A DNA stretch of 64,000 nucleotides from Polyangiaceae bacterium. Lineage in GTDB: Bacteria > Myxococcota_A > Polyangia > Polyangiales > Polyangiaceae. This document shows positions 52,278 to 61,088 of this stretch, piece after piece (the first letter of the stretch is position 1; every line of letters begins with the position of its first letter). The translations under genes and the position numbers were made by a program. The stretch spans positions 248,001 to 312,000 of the forward strand of contig JACKEB010000015.1 of NCBI GenBank assembly GCA_020633205.1, written 5' to 3'. The notes below the pieces were generated by a model, which was given only the letters and a program-made list of their open reading frames with translations, was not told where the DNA came from and ran no database searches.

Positions 52278-54296
52278 TCACTCGCCTTCGGAGAGATACG
52301 TGTAGGCGAGCATCGAGCCTTCGTAGTGGTTCATCAAGAGGCGCATCTGCTCCACGGTGATGCGGCCGCGAGACAGCGCGCGCTCCGCTTGGCGGCGCAC
52401 CGAGTCGATCATCACATCCGGAGAGTACTGCACGTAGCGCAGTACGTCGCTCATGCGATCCCCGCGGATCACCTGATCGATCTCGTAGCCTTCTTCGGTC
52501 AAGCGCACGTGCACGGCGTTGGTGTCGCCGAACAGGTTGTGCAAGTCGCCGAGGATCTCCTGGTAGGCGCCGTTCAGGAACATCCCGAGGTAGTAGGGCT
52601 CGCCGTCCTTCAGCGGGTGCACCGCCAAGGTGCGGCTCGCGTCCTCTTCGACATCGATGAAGTGATCGAGCATGCCGTCGCTGTCACACGTCAGGTCAGC
52701 GAGCGTCGCGCGCACCGTGGGGCGCTCTTCCAAGCGATGGATCGGCATCACCGGGAACAACTGATCGATGGCCCAGGTGTCGGGCGCCGACTGGAACACG
52801 CTGAAGTTACAGTAGTAGATGCTGCTCATGGTGAGCTCCAAGGCATGGAGCTCTTCCGGCACGAACTTCAGCCGGCTCATGGTGTCGAGGATCTTCTCGC
52901 AGCAGTTCCAGAACAGCTTCTCCGCTTGGGCGAGCTCGCGCAACCCGAGGTAGCCGTACTTGAACAAGCTCTGCGCCTCTTCCTTGAGCTGGCTCGCGTC
53001 GTGGTAGCTCTCCTGCACGTTCTTCGGCAGCACGTTGCGCCAGGTGTCGTAGAGGTCACGCAGCAGGCGATGCGCCTCGGGGCCAGGCTCTTGAGGCTCA
53101 CCGAAGCGCACCTCGTTGACGCCCACGACGTCGAAGATCAGGCAGCTCTGGTGGGCCACCGTCGCGCGGCCGCTCTCGGTGACGATGATCGGCATGGGTG
53201 AGCCGGCCTTGGTGCACACGTCTTGGATGCCGCTGACGACGTCTGCGGCGTACTCGTTCAACGAGTAGTTCCGCGAGGCATGGAAGTCCGTTTGCGAACC
53301 GTCGTAGTCGATGGCGAGACCACCGCCGACGTCCAGGTACTTCACGCCGCAGCCCATCTTCGCGAGCTCGGAGTAGATGATCGCGGCCTCCTGCACGGCG
53401 CTCTTGATCGGCATGATGGAGGAGATCTGGCTGCCGATGTGGAAATGCAGGAGCTTGAGGCAGTCGAGCATGTTGCGCTGGGCCAGTCGGTCCACCACCT
53501 CGATCACCTCGGCCTTGGTCAGCCCGAACTTGGCGCGTTCCCCCGCGGAATCCTTCCAGCGGCCCACGCCCTTCGCCGCGAGCTTGGCTCTGACGCCCAG
53601 GCTCGGCTTCACCCCAAGCTTCTCTGCGGCCTTGAGCGCGAGGTCGAGCTCTTCCATCCGCTCGAGCACCACGACGACGGTCTTGTCGAACTGCTGCGCG
53701 ACGAACGCGGTCTCCATGAAGGCCGCGTCCTTGTAGCCGTTGCAGACGATGAGGCTGCCTTCGTGCTGGCTCATCGCCAGGGCGATCATCAGCTCGGGCT
53801 TCGAGCCAGCCTCGAGGCCGAAGCGCCACGGCTCACCGCGCTGCACGATGTCCTCTACCAAGTGGCGTTGCTGGTTCACCTTCACGGGGAACACGCCCTG
53901 GTAGTGCGCGGGGTAATTGTAGTCTTTGATCGCCGCCTCGAAGGCCTCGTTGATCTGGCGAATGCGGTCACCCAGGATGTCCGGGAAACGGATCAAGAGC
54001 GGCAGCCCGAGGCCACGAGCGCGCAGGTTGTTCACCAGCTCGTGCAGATCCACCGTTTGTGGCTTGAGCGGGTCTGGCGTCACGACCACGTGACCGTTGT
54101 CCGCCACCGAGAAGTAGGGGCTGCCCCAGCCGTGAATTTGATACAGCTGCCCACCCTCTTGCGGGGTCCAGACGTGTTCGTCTTCGTCGTCGCTCTCGAC
54201 GACGCGCTCGGAGCGTGACTCGGGACTCCGTGTCACATCAGGTCGCTGCTGCTGGGGTTTGCTGCGCTTGCCATTGGCGATGACCCGTTTGTTCAT
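52278..54296 (-). CDS. speA: Biosynthetic arginine decarboxylase
   Basis: A 672-residue fold-type III PLP enzyme that converts arginine to agmatine for polyamine synthesis. Visible features: QTVDLHELVNNLRARGLG, the PLP Lys in GVFPVKVNQQRHLVEDI, HFHIGSQIS, DVGGGLAIDYDGS, the substrate-side VTESGRATVAHQS and the SpeA-specific C-terminus (LFPVMPIHRLEERP; GAYQEILGDLHNLFGDTNAV). The first 40 residues are a basic Gln/Arg-rich extension. Length fits the family. No agmatinase is adjacent. It begins about 30 bases after the CPBP protease gene on the same strand. Confidence 0.96.
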   Translation of the reverse strand: MNKRVIANGKRSKPQQQRPDVTRSPESRSERVVESDDEDEHVWTPQEGGQLYQIHGWGSPYFSVADNGHVVVTPDPLKPQTVDLHELVNNLRARGLGLPLLIRFPDILGDRIRQINEAFEAAIKDYNYPAHYQGVFPVKVNQQRHLVEDIVQRGEPWRFGLEAGSKPELMIALAMSQHEGSLIVCNGYKDAAFMETAFVAQQFDKTVVVVLERMEELDLALKAAEKLGVKPSLGVRAKLAAKGVGRWKDSAGERAKFGLTKAEVIEVVDRLAQRNMLDCLKLLHFHIGSQISSIMPIKSAVQEAAIIYSELAKMGCGVKYLDVGGGLAIDYDGSQTDFHASRNYSLNEYAADVVSGIQDVCTKAGSPMPIIVTESGRATVAHQSCLIFDVVGVNEVRFGEPQEPGPEAHRLLRDLYDTWRNVLPKNVQESYHDASQLKEEAQSLFKYGYLGLRELAQAEKLFWNCCEKILDTMSRLKFVPEELHALELTMSSIYYCNFSVFQSAPDTWAIDQLFPVMPIHRLEERPTVRATLADLTCDSDGMLDHFIDVEEDASRTLAVHPLKDGEPYYLGMFLNGAYQEILGDLHNLFGDTNAVHVRLTEEGYEIDQVIRGDRMSDVLRYVQYSPDVMIDSVRRQAERALSRGRITVEQMRLLMNHYEGSMLAYTYLSEGE

Positions 54297-54325
54297 GGCT
54301 TTCTCCGAGTGCTTGGAACTTGCGG

Positions 54326-55291
54326 CTAGCCGCCCGCCCAGAAAGTAGTTGGCAAGACCCCTCGCTTGTACAGCGAGAGGAAGTCCATCAGGAATGCGAC
54401 GGTGATGTGAAGCAGGAAGCCGGAGTAGATGCTGCGCGTGCGCATCGCAAGGCTGCCGAGGACGACACCCGCGACGATCGCCCCGTGCGCCTCAAGGTAA
54501 GGCTTACCGTAATGGATCATGCAGTAGGGCACCGCCATCACAAAGATCGCAGCGAACCCCATGGTGCGTTTCAGCGCGCCTAGGATGAACCCTCGGAAGA
54601 ACATCTCCAAGGCCAGGAACTGCGCAAAGTAGATCACTTCCCAGATCAGGAAGTCCCACCAGCTGCGGCTGGCCTGCTTATAGAAGGGGTAGTAGTTCCC
54701 GAAATCGGGCTGCTGTGCCACAACCAGCATCGCCGGAACCACGACTGCGAGGCACATCCCGTAGATCCAGGCATGCTTGAAGAAGCCCTTCGTCCGGAGG
54801 CCCATGTCGAGCAAGCTGTCTTCCCGGAACAGGATTTTCCATAAGGCAAATGGAAAGAAGACGTAGCCTGCGACGCGCGAGAAGGACCACCAGCAGTAGC
54901 CGTAGTACTCGTCGTACTTCTTGAGCTTGAGCCAGGTGTGGTGCGGCTCGAGATCAGTCAGCCATGGCCGCAGCACTTGGTCGTAGAACTGCCTTCCGCC
55001 GTAGTACTCCTGCAGGGTGAGCACGATCGCTACGATGACGAGACAGGCCACCGGGCGGTAGTCAGTCTTGTCGCCCGCTGCTTCGCGTAGCGCCCGAGCT
55101 TCCTGGTCGAGCTCCTTCCACGTCTGGCGAAAGAAGCGCCAGATCGGCCACGCGATTGCCGCGAGGATCGGCAGTGGCAAGAGGGACTTGACCAGCGGGT
55201 GGCTGAGCACTGCATGAAACCAGGAGACCTCTGGTATTTCCCTTGTGGGAAATACTAGCTCCGGGTCCAGCGCGGCGAGCAAGTCGAGCAT
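54326..55291 (-). CDS. CPBP-family intramembrane glutamic protease
   Basis: A 321-residue protein with about eight membrane helices. The CPBP core is at the C-terminal half: LALEMFFRGFILG (Glu-xxx-Arg of motif 1, with the usual first Glu replaced by Leu), CMIHYGKPYLEA (motif 2 His), GVVLGSLAMRTRSI and HITVAFLMDF (motif 3 His). The family includes CAAX prenyl proteases and the myxosortases that cut MYXO-CTERM tails. Because two MYXO-CTERM proteins are encoded about 10 kb away, a sorting role is possible but is inference only. TTG at 55306, overlapping the gltX stop, is an alternative start. Confidence 0.82.
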   Translation of the reverse strand: MLDLLAALDPELVFPTREIPEVSWFHAVLSHPLVKSLLPLPILAAIAWPIWRFFRQTWKELDQEARALREAAGDKTDYRPVACLVIVAIVLTLQEYYGGRQFYDQVLRPWLTDLEPHHTWLKLKKYDEYYGYCWWSFSRVAGYVFFPFALWKILFREDSLLDMGLRTKGFFKHAWIYGMCLAVVVPAMLVVAQQPDFGNYYPFYKQASRSWWDFLIWEVIYFAQFLALEMFFRGFILGALKRTMGFAAIFVMAVPYCMIHYGKPYLEAHGAIVAGVVLGSLAMRTRSIYSGFLLHITVAFLMDFLSLYKRGVLPTTFWAGG

Positions 55292-55302
55292 CGTTGGCGC
55301 GA

Positions 55303-56766
55303 TCAACCGGCGGCGCGGCAGAGTTCAACTGCGCGATCGAGGCGAGCCAAGGAGCGCTCGCGGCCAAGGACGCTCATCACCTCAAACAGGCCAGGGCTGG
55401 CGGTGCGGCCCGTGAGCGCGACGCGCACCGGCTGAGCGACCTGCTTCATGCTGCGCCCGGTCTCTTCCAGCCAGCTCTTGAGCGCCTCGTTCATGGGGTC
55501 TACCTCGCCGACGCTAGCGGGCCACGGTTCGAAGCCGGCGAAGCGCTCGCGGAAGGCCTGCAGGTGCTCTGCGTTGTCCGGCACCAGGAACTTCTTCTGC
55601 GCCTTCTCGTCCATCACTGGCAGCTCGCGTAGGTAGAAATCCAGGTGATTTACCGCGTCTTTGAAGTCGCGGGCGCGCTCACGGATGAGCGGCAGTGCCG
55701 CGCGCACTCGGCCTTCGTCGTCTCCAAGGCCCGCTTCCTCGAGGAAAGGCTTCACCTGGGCAACGTAGGCGTCGTCGTCGGTCAGCTCGGGTTGCTTGAG
55801 ATGCTCGAAGTTCACGTCGGCGAACTTCTTGTCGTCGAACTTACCGTCGCCGCGGTTCACTCGCGTCCAGTCGAAGGCGTCGATCAGCTGCTGACGGCTG
55901 AAGATCTCTTGGTCCCCGAAGGACCAGCCGAAGCGCGCGAGATAATTGAGCACGCCCATCGGGCTGTAGCCCCGCGCCTGGTAGTCCTGCACCGCGACGT
56001 GGCCATGACGCTTGCTGAGCTTCTCGCCCTTGGGTGAGAGCATCATCGGCAGGTGCGCGAAGTCCGGGCACTCCCAGCCGAAGGCTTGGTAGAGCATCAC
56101 TTGGTGGGGTGTGTTGCCGATGTGATCGCGGCCACGAGCGACCAGGTTGATCTCCATCAGGTGGTCATCGATCACCGCCGCGAAGTTGTAGAGGGGCAGC
56201 CCGTCGCGCCGCATGATGACGAAGTCCTGCTGTTCTTTGTTCGGGGTGTCGATCACGCCGAACACCTTGTCGTCGAACGCGGTGCTGCCCTCGGTGGGCG
56301 CCTTGAAGCGCACCACGTGAGGCAGGTCGGGGGAATCCGTGCGGTTCCGGCAGGTGCCCGGGTACTTGAACTGCGCCTTGGGGTTCTCCGCCTTGAGCGC
56401 CTCGCGCTGGGCGTCGAGCTCCTCCTTGGTGCAGTAACAGCGGTACGCTTTCCCCTCGGAAATGAGCTTCTCGGCGTGCTCCTTGTAGATCGCCTTGCGG
56501 TCGCTCTGGAAGTACGGCTCGTGAGGGCCGCCGACGCCGGGGCCTTCGTCCCAGTCCATGCCTAGCCAGCGCATGGCGTCGAGGATCGCCTGAACGCTCT
56601 CCATCGAGCTGCGATCCTGATCCGTGTCTTCCACGCGCAAGACGAAGCTGCCGCCCAGCTTGCGAGCCCACAACCAGTTGAACAGCGCCGTGCGGGCGCC
56701 ACCGATGTGCAGGTAGCCGCTTGGAGAGGGAGCGAAGCGAACGCGGGGCTTGGGGTCGCTGGCCAT
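55303..56766 (-). CDS. gltX: Glutamyl-tRNA synthetase
   Basis: A 487-residue class I aminoacyl-tRNA synthetase charging tRNA-Glu. Visible features: RFAPSPSGYLHIGGARTA (HIGH motif), LRVEDTDQDRS, the zinc-region CYCTKEEL with CRNRTD, FNFAAVIDDHLME-type binding region (YNFAAVIDDHLMEI), and KLSKRHG (KMSKS motif). The C-terminal anticodon-binding domain ends DRAVELCRAAG. An ATG six codons upstream (56784) is also possible. Downstream gene overlap or close spacing suggests co-transcription with the CPBP protease and perhaps speA. Confidence 0.97.
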   Translation of the reverse strand: MASDPKPRVRFAPSPSGYLHIGGARTALFNWLWARKLGGSFVLRVEDTDQDRSSMESVQAILDAMRWLGMDWDEGPGVGGPHEPYFQSDRKAIYKEHAEKLISEGKAYRCYCTKEELDAQREALKAENPKAQFKYPGTCRNRTDSPDLPHVVRFKAPTEGSTAFDDKVFGVIDTPNKEQQDFVIMRRDGLPLYNFAAVIDDHLMEINLVARGRDHIGNTPHQVMLYQAFGWECPDFAHLPMMLSPKGEKLSKRHGHVAVQDYQARGYSPMGVLNYLARFGWSFGDQEIFSRQQLIDAFDWTRVNRGDGKFDDKKFADVNFEHLKQPELTDDDAYVAQVKPFLEEAGLGDDEGRVRAALPLIRERARDFKDAVNHLDFYLRELPVMDEKAQKKFLVPDNAEHLQAFRERFAGFEPWPASVGEVDPMNEALKSWLEETGRSMKQVAQPVRVALTGRTASPGLFEVMSVLGRERSLARLDRAVELCRAAG

Positions 56767-56857
56767 GGCGCCCGCGAGTAGCATGATGCTCGGGCGGTCG
56801 CCGCCCTTTTTGCTGATACGTCACGCGGGGTTGGCTCCCGATTGGCCCTCTCCCCCA

Positions 56858-56935
56858 ACAAAAACCGAAACGGCGCTCCCCGACACAAGTCAGGGGGCGC
56901 CGCTCCAAGCTTCGGCTGAGCGTCGCTCAGCCTGC
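56858..56935 (-). terminator. Terminator of the ammonium transporter gene
   Basis: On the minus strand a perfect nine-base inverted repeat (56914-56932) precedes a GC-rich stem (56902-56892 with 56881-56871, one mismatch) followed by TTTCGGTTTTTGTT. It begins about 10 bases after the amt stop codon. Confidence 0.85.
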
Positions 56936-56943
56936 TGCCGAAA

Positions 56944-58533
56944 TCAGGCTTCGGCGGTCTCGGCTGCCTTCAGCCCTGCAGCCTCGGCCACATCGGGGTC
57001 GATCCCGTGACCACCACCCAGCTCTCGGGGGTAGGCCTCGTTGCCGTGCTCGGTGATGTCGAGACCTTCGATTTCCTCTTCAGCCGTGACGCGCAGACCG
57101 ACGGTCGCCTTGATCACCTTGAACAGGATGAACGCGAGGCCGAAGGACCAGACGAATGCTGCGAGCACGCCGATGGCCTGCGTCGCGAGCTGCGCTCCGG
57201 TGAACCCGCCATGGTTGAAGATCGCCGCCGAGAGCGTGCCCCAAGCGCCGCACACACCGTGGACGCTGACCGCACCAACCGGGTCGTCGACCTTGATGCG
57301 GTCGAAGAACTGCACGGCGAACACGACGAGTGCACCACCGATGGCGCCGATCACGACCGCGGACATCGGGGAGACGTTGGCGCAAGGCGCGGTGATCGAG
57401 ACCAAGCCAGCCAGCGCTCCGTTCAGGGTCATGCCGATGTCGGGCTTCTTCGTCATGCCCCACACCACGATCATCGCCATCACTGCACCCGCGCAGGCCG
57501 CGAGGTTCGTGTTCACAGCGATCAGCGCGAAGGCCTTACCCGAGCCGCCGAACGGGTCCGCGCCGCCACCGGTCACCGCCGTGGTGCTGCCCGCGTTGAA
57601 GCCGAACCAGCCCATCCAGAGGATGAACACACCAACCGTGGCAAGCGCCATGTTGTGGCCACGAATGGGCAACGGGCGGCCCTTGGAGTCGTACTTGCCG
57701 ATGCGCGGTCCGAGCACGATGGCGCCAGCGAGCGCCGCCCAGCCGCCGATGCTGTGAACGACGGTGGAACCCGCGTAGTCGATGAAGCCGGGCAGGCCCT
57801 TGCTCGCCAGGAAGCCACCTTCAGGGGCTTCGAGCCAGCCGCCGCCCTTGAACAATCCACCCCACGCCCAGCTACCGAAGATCGGGTAGATGATGGCGGT
57901 GATGAACACCGAGTAGATCAAGTACGAGGTGAACTTGGTGCGTTCGGCCATGGCGCCCGAGACGATCGTCGCCGCGGTGGCGGCGAACACCGTCTGGAAC
58001 ATCAGGAAGGTGAACGACCATGTCTCGTTGTCGTAGCCCTTCAGCATGAAGCCAGTGGTGCCGAAGAAGCCGTTCGACACGCCGAACATCAGCCCGAACC
58101 CGAGCGCCCAGAAGATGATGGACCCCAAGGAGAAGTCCATGAAGTTCTTCATGAAAATGTTGACGGCGTTCTTGGCGCGGGTGAATCCCGACTCCACGAG
58201 GGCGAAGCCGGCCTGCATCCAGAACACGAGGATCGCCGCCACCATCGTCCAGAGGTGATTGACGGGCGTGCCGCCACCAGCGCTCCCGAGCGGGCTGTTC
58301 TCCAGCGACTCGTCGTCCTTGATTCCGGACTTCTCCTGGAACTCCTCGAACGTCATGTTCTTCTTGGCTTCGGCCGGAGCCTCTGCCGCCGGCGCTGGCG
58401 CCGGTTCGTCTGCGAACGCTGCCTGCGACCAGGAAGCAGCGCTGAGCGCGACCGCCAGCGCGACAAGCGCTAGCCCGATTCGATTCCGCATGGATATGGC
58501 CCATGCGTACAGAGGGGTGTGGTTCGATGTCAT
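56944..58533 (-). CDS. amt: Ammonium transporter (Amt/Rh family) with N-terminal extension
   Basis: A 529-residue transporter. A signal-like helix (LALVALAVALSAASWSQAAFA) and an Ala/Pro/Glu-rich periplasmic segment of about 70 residues precede the standard 11-helix Amt core. Core motifs: FWMQAGFALVESGFTRAKN, FIDYAGSTVVHSIGGW with the structurally key Asp and first pore His, GWFGFNAGST, and VSVHGVCGAWGTL with the second pore His. The cytoplasmic tail is acidic (EEEIEGLDITEHGNEAYP), as in GlnK-regulated Amts, but no glnK gene is adjacent. The longest frame extends 92 codons upstream with no family-like sequence; the ATG at 58533 has CGGAGA seven bases upstream. It is followed by a terminator. 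Confidence 0.94.
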   Translation of the reverse strand: MTSNHTPLYAWAISMRNRIGLALVALAVALSAASWSQAAFADEPAPAPAAEAPAEAKKNMTFEEFQEKSGIKDDESLENSPLGSAGGGTPVNHLWTMVAAILVFWMQAGFALVESGFTRAKNAVNIFMKNFMDFSLGSIIFWALGFGLMFGVSNGFFGTTGFMLKGYDNETWSFTFLMFQTVFAATAATIVSGAMAERTKFTSYLIYSVFITAIIYPIFGSWAWGGLFKGGGWLEAPEGGFLASKGLPGFIDYAGSTVVHSIGGWAALAGAIVLGPRIGKYDSKGRPLPIRGHNMALATVGVFILWMGWFGFNAGSTTAVTGGGADPFGGSGKAFALIAVNTNLAACAGAVMAMIVVWGMTKKPDIGMTLNGALAGLVSITAPCANVSPMSAVVIGAIGGALVVFAVQFFDRIKVDDPVGAVSVHGVCGAWGTLSAAIFNHGGFTGAQLATQAIGVLAAFVWSFGLAFILFKVIKATVGLRVTAEEEIEGLDITEHGNEAYPRELGGGHGIDPDVAEAAGLKAAETAEA

Positions 58534-59063
58534 TGGGATCTCCGCTCCATCCGATCTTCTTCGGCTCAGCGCGCTGAACCGTGGGGCGACTCTGCGGCTG
58601 CGCCCGTTTCGGATTTCTTTCGGCGGCGGGTCGCCTCGACACCAATGCCGCGGTGTGTCGGAAGCCTTCCCGAAATCCCCCGTCAGCCCCTGGGTCGCAG
58701 AAAAACCGCTCGAACTCCGCCCAGCCCCAGGATTGGCGTGGCGAGCCAAGGCGCTGGCGCCCAAGGCACAACGAAACACTCTGGATCCCCTTGGAGCAAC
58801 GCCGGTCATGGGGCCGAGCCCCCATCGACGTATGTTTCACGCTGCGTTGCCGACGCCCGGGTTTGGGGGTGAGGACCGCGGGTCACGAGCCCGAGCACCC
58901 CTTGCGCCGCCCCGCTTGGCCTGCTACGTCGCCCGACCCCATCTGGTGTCTCACCAGACTTTCGGGCCATGTCGGACGCGCCTCAACAAAGCAGATGGTC
59001 TGCTGCGCTGAGCGCCCCAAGTCGGCTGACGAGTCCGCCGGCACTTCCTACGGGAGAGCCATC
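58534..59063. other. Intergenic region between divergent amt and H1-like genes; nothing recognised
   Basis: About 530 bases that must hold two divergent promoters. Several open frames cross it, but they are extensions of neighbouring genes or antisense to amt. No repeat or RNA structure stood out. Confidence 0.5.
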
Positions 59064-59486
59064 GTGAAAAAGACCCCCCTGCAAGTAGTCAAAGAGAAGT
59101 TCGAGAACAAAGAGAAGCTGGTTGCCGCCGTTCAAGCGCTGGCCACCGACGAGCTGTGGATTGACCGCGTGAGCGAGGTCAAGGGCCTGGCCAAGGTGTC
59201 CAACAAGAAGCTGCTTCACCTCCACAGCGTGCTCAGCACCGTGAAGGACAAGTTCGGTTCTCGCGGCAAGCTCATCACCTCGATTCTCGACCTCGAGAAG
59301 CGCACGAAGGACGAGGGCTACAAGACCCGCCTGGAGCGTCTCTCAACCCCCGCGCTGCTCGACCAGCACGGCGCAGCCACCAAGCGCGCAAAGCGCGCGG
59401 AGAAGGCCGCCAAGGCGCCTGCCGCTCCCGCGAAGAAGAAGGTCGCGCGCAGCAAGAAGGCGAAGGCCAAGGCCAAGGCCGCCTGA
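59064..59486 (+). CDS. Small basic DNA-binding-like protein with histone H1-type Lys/Ala tail
   Basis: A 140-residue protein: an N-terminal helical domain of about 100 residues (TPLQVVKEKFENKEKLVAAV; KVSNKKLLHLHSVLSTVKD; GSRGKLITSILDLEKRTKD), then a C-terminal tail of Lys/Ala repeats (KAAKAPAAPAKKKVARSKKAKAKAKAA) like eukaryotic H1 and bacterial H1-like proteins. The tail would bind nucleic acid without sequence specificity. The GTG start has GGGAGAG about five bases upstream, and a strong terminator follows, both signs of high expression. A longer frame to 58581 is intergenic and discarded. The N-terminal domain's function is unknown to me. Confidence 0.82.
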   Translation: MKKTPLQVVKEKFENKEKLVAAVQALATDELWIDRVSEVKGLAKVSNKKLLHLHSVLSTVKDKFGSRGKLITSILDLEKRTKDEGYKTRLERLSTPALLDQHGAATKRAKRAEKAAKAPAAPAKKKVARSKKAKAKAKAA

Positions 59487-59520
59487 GTCACTCAGCGTAA
59501 CTGAGCGCAGCAAGGAAGCG

Positions 59521-59556
59521 AGAGGCCAACCCGAACGGGTTGGCCTCTTTGCTTTC
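59521..59556 (+). terminator. Rho-independent terminator of the H1-like gene
   Basis: Perfect 12-bp stem (59521-59532 with 59537-59548, loop GAAC) followed by TTGCTTTCGGGTTT, 35 bases after the stop. Confidence 0.88.
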
Positions 59557-59604
59557 GGGTTTCACATTCGAGTCATTCTGGGGTAGCGCCTTCCGCGCCG
59601 AGCT

Positions 59605-61053
59605 ATGCTCGGCTACGTGGCGGAGGACCCGAGTGCAGACCTGAGCGCAGGCGACGTGGTCGCTGAGCGCTTTGAGCTCGTGGCTCGCCTCGGCAAAGGC
59701 GGGATGGGCACCGTGTGGCGCTGCCGGCATCTGACGTTGGCCTCGGACGTCGCGTTGAAGCTGCTAGACCCAGCGATCGCCAGCTCTCCTGAGGGCCGCG
59801 CGCGCTTCAAGCGAGAGGCCCAGGCGGCCGCGGGGATTCGTAGCCCTCACGTCGTTCAGATCCTGGATCACGGAGTTCACGAGCAGACGCCATTCATCGT
59901 GATGGAGCTGCTCGAGGGTGAGGCGCTGTCCCAGCGCCTAGACCGCGGAGCCCTTAGCCTCGCGGAAACAAGTCAGATCTTGGTCCAGGTGGGGCGCGCG
60001 ATATCCAAGGCGCACGCTGCTGGGGTGGTGCACCGGGATTTGAAGCCGGACAATATCTTCATCGTCAAGAACGACGATGAAGAGGTCGTCAAGGTGCTCG
60101 ACTTCGGCATCGCAAAGGCGCGCTTCGACCAAGCGGCTGAAGACACGACGCGCACCGGTGCGATCCTCGGCACGCCTCACTACATGAGCCCGGAGCAGCT
60201 GCGAGGCGACAAGTCGCTCGATCACCGCGCCGACATCTGGGCGCTCGGCATCATCGCGTATGAATGCGTCACCCAAGCGAAGCCGTTCATCAGCGCCAAC
60301 TTTCCCGACTTGGTGATCAAGATCTGTTCAGAAGATCCTCCGCCTCCGTCCAGCAAGGTGACGATACCGCAGGACTTCGATGCCTGGTTCGCCAAGTCGA
60401 CCGCGCGGGACCCCGGCCAGCGATTTGGATCCGTGCGGGAACAAATCCACGCGCTCCGCGCGATCGCAGAGCCGAGCTTCGACGCCGCGCGCGCCCTCGC
60501 CGGTGAGCGAGAAGAGGTCCACCAGCGTGAGCCGCGCGTCAAGGAGTTGGGCCGCCTGGCTGCGCCCGCTATCTCCGAGGTCGCGCTCGACACTCAGCAT
60601 GGAACGGCGAACACACGCCCCATCGAACTCACCAACAAGAAGCCTTCCCGGACCTGGGTTTGGGCGCTCGGCGCTCTGGTCGTCGCTGCTGCGGGTGTGG
60701 CCGTGGCTAGCGTTGGCACCAAGCTGACCCAAGAACCGCTATCCGCCTCTGGAGCTGCGCAGACTAGCTCCTTCCCGCCGGAGTCATCATCGGGAGCCAC
60801 GGTCGCTAGGGTGCCAGCGTCCGCAAACGCTTCTGCGGGGGCTAGCGCAGAGAGCGAGCCTTCTTCAGCGCCGAGTGCTACTCCCTCACCCCCAAACCCC
60901 GTTTCCCCCACGCTGAAGCTGCAACCTACGGTGACTGCAAAAGCGAGCACCCAGGCGAAGCCAACGTCTCCACCTGCTGCGCACACCGCGCCCAAGCCGG
61001 GCTCGCAGAAGCCCGCATCCACCGCTACGGGGCCAGTCGATCTCGGAATCTGA
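59605..61053 (+). CDS. Membrane-anchored Ser/Thr protein kinase
   Basis: A 482-residue Hanks-type kinase with all canonical motifs: LGKGGMGTVWRCR, VALKLL, VVHRDLKPDNIFI, VLDFGIAKA, GTPHYMSPEQLRG and DIWALGIIAYE (domain about 22-285). After a linker comes one membrane helix (VWALGALVVAAAGVAVASV, about 352-370), then an external Ser/Thr/Pro/Ala-rich tail of about 110 residues. The ATG sits in the loop of a seven-base stem (GCCGAGC-TAT-GCTCGGC, 59597-59613); GTG at 59617 is an alternative. It is 35 bases upstream of the TPR/PEGA gene and forms a three-gene cluster with it and an FGE-fold lipoprotein. Confidence 0.94.
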   Translation: MLGYVAEDPSADLSAGDVVAERFELVARLGKGGMGTVWRCRHLTLASDVALKLLDPAIASSPEGRARFKREAQAAAGIRSPHVVQILDHGVHEQTPFIVMELLEGEALSQRLDRGALSLAETSQILVQVGRAISKAHAAGVVHRDLKPDNIFIVKNDDEEVVKVLDFGIAKARFDQAAEDTTRTGAILGTPHYMSPEQLRGDKSLDHRADIWALGIIAYECVTQAKPFISANFPDLVIKICSEDPPPPSSKVTIPQDFDAWFAKSTARDPGQRFGSVREQIHALRAIAEPSFDAARALAGEREEVHQREPRVKELGRLAAPAISEVALDTQHGTANTRPIELTNKKPSRTWVWALGALVVAAAGVAVASVGTKLTQEPLSASGAAQTSSFPPESSSGATVARVPASANASAGASAESEPSSAPSATPSPPNPVSPTLKLQPTVTAKASTQAKPTSPPAAHTAPKPGSQKPASTATGPVDLGI

Positions 61054-61088
61054 TGCGCTGACCCGTTGCGGTCAGTAGGCTTCCGAAC

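Noticed and set aside
52254..54218. Two plus-strand frames of more than 300 codons opposite speA
   Set aside because: Antisense shadows of a strongly conserved decarboxylase in high-GC DNA.
57007..58473. 488-codon plus-strand frame opposite amt
   Set aside because: His/Glu/Arg-rich antisense frame without any domain; amt is unambiguous on the minus strand.
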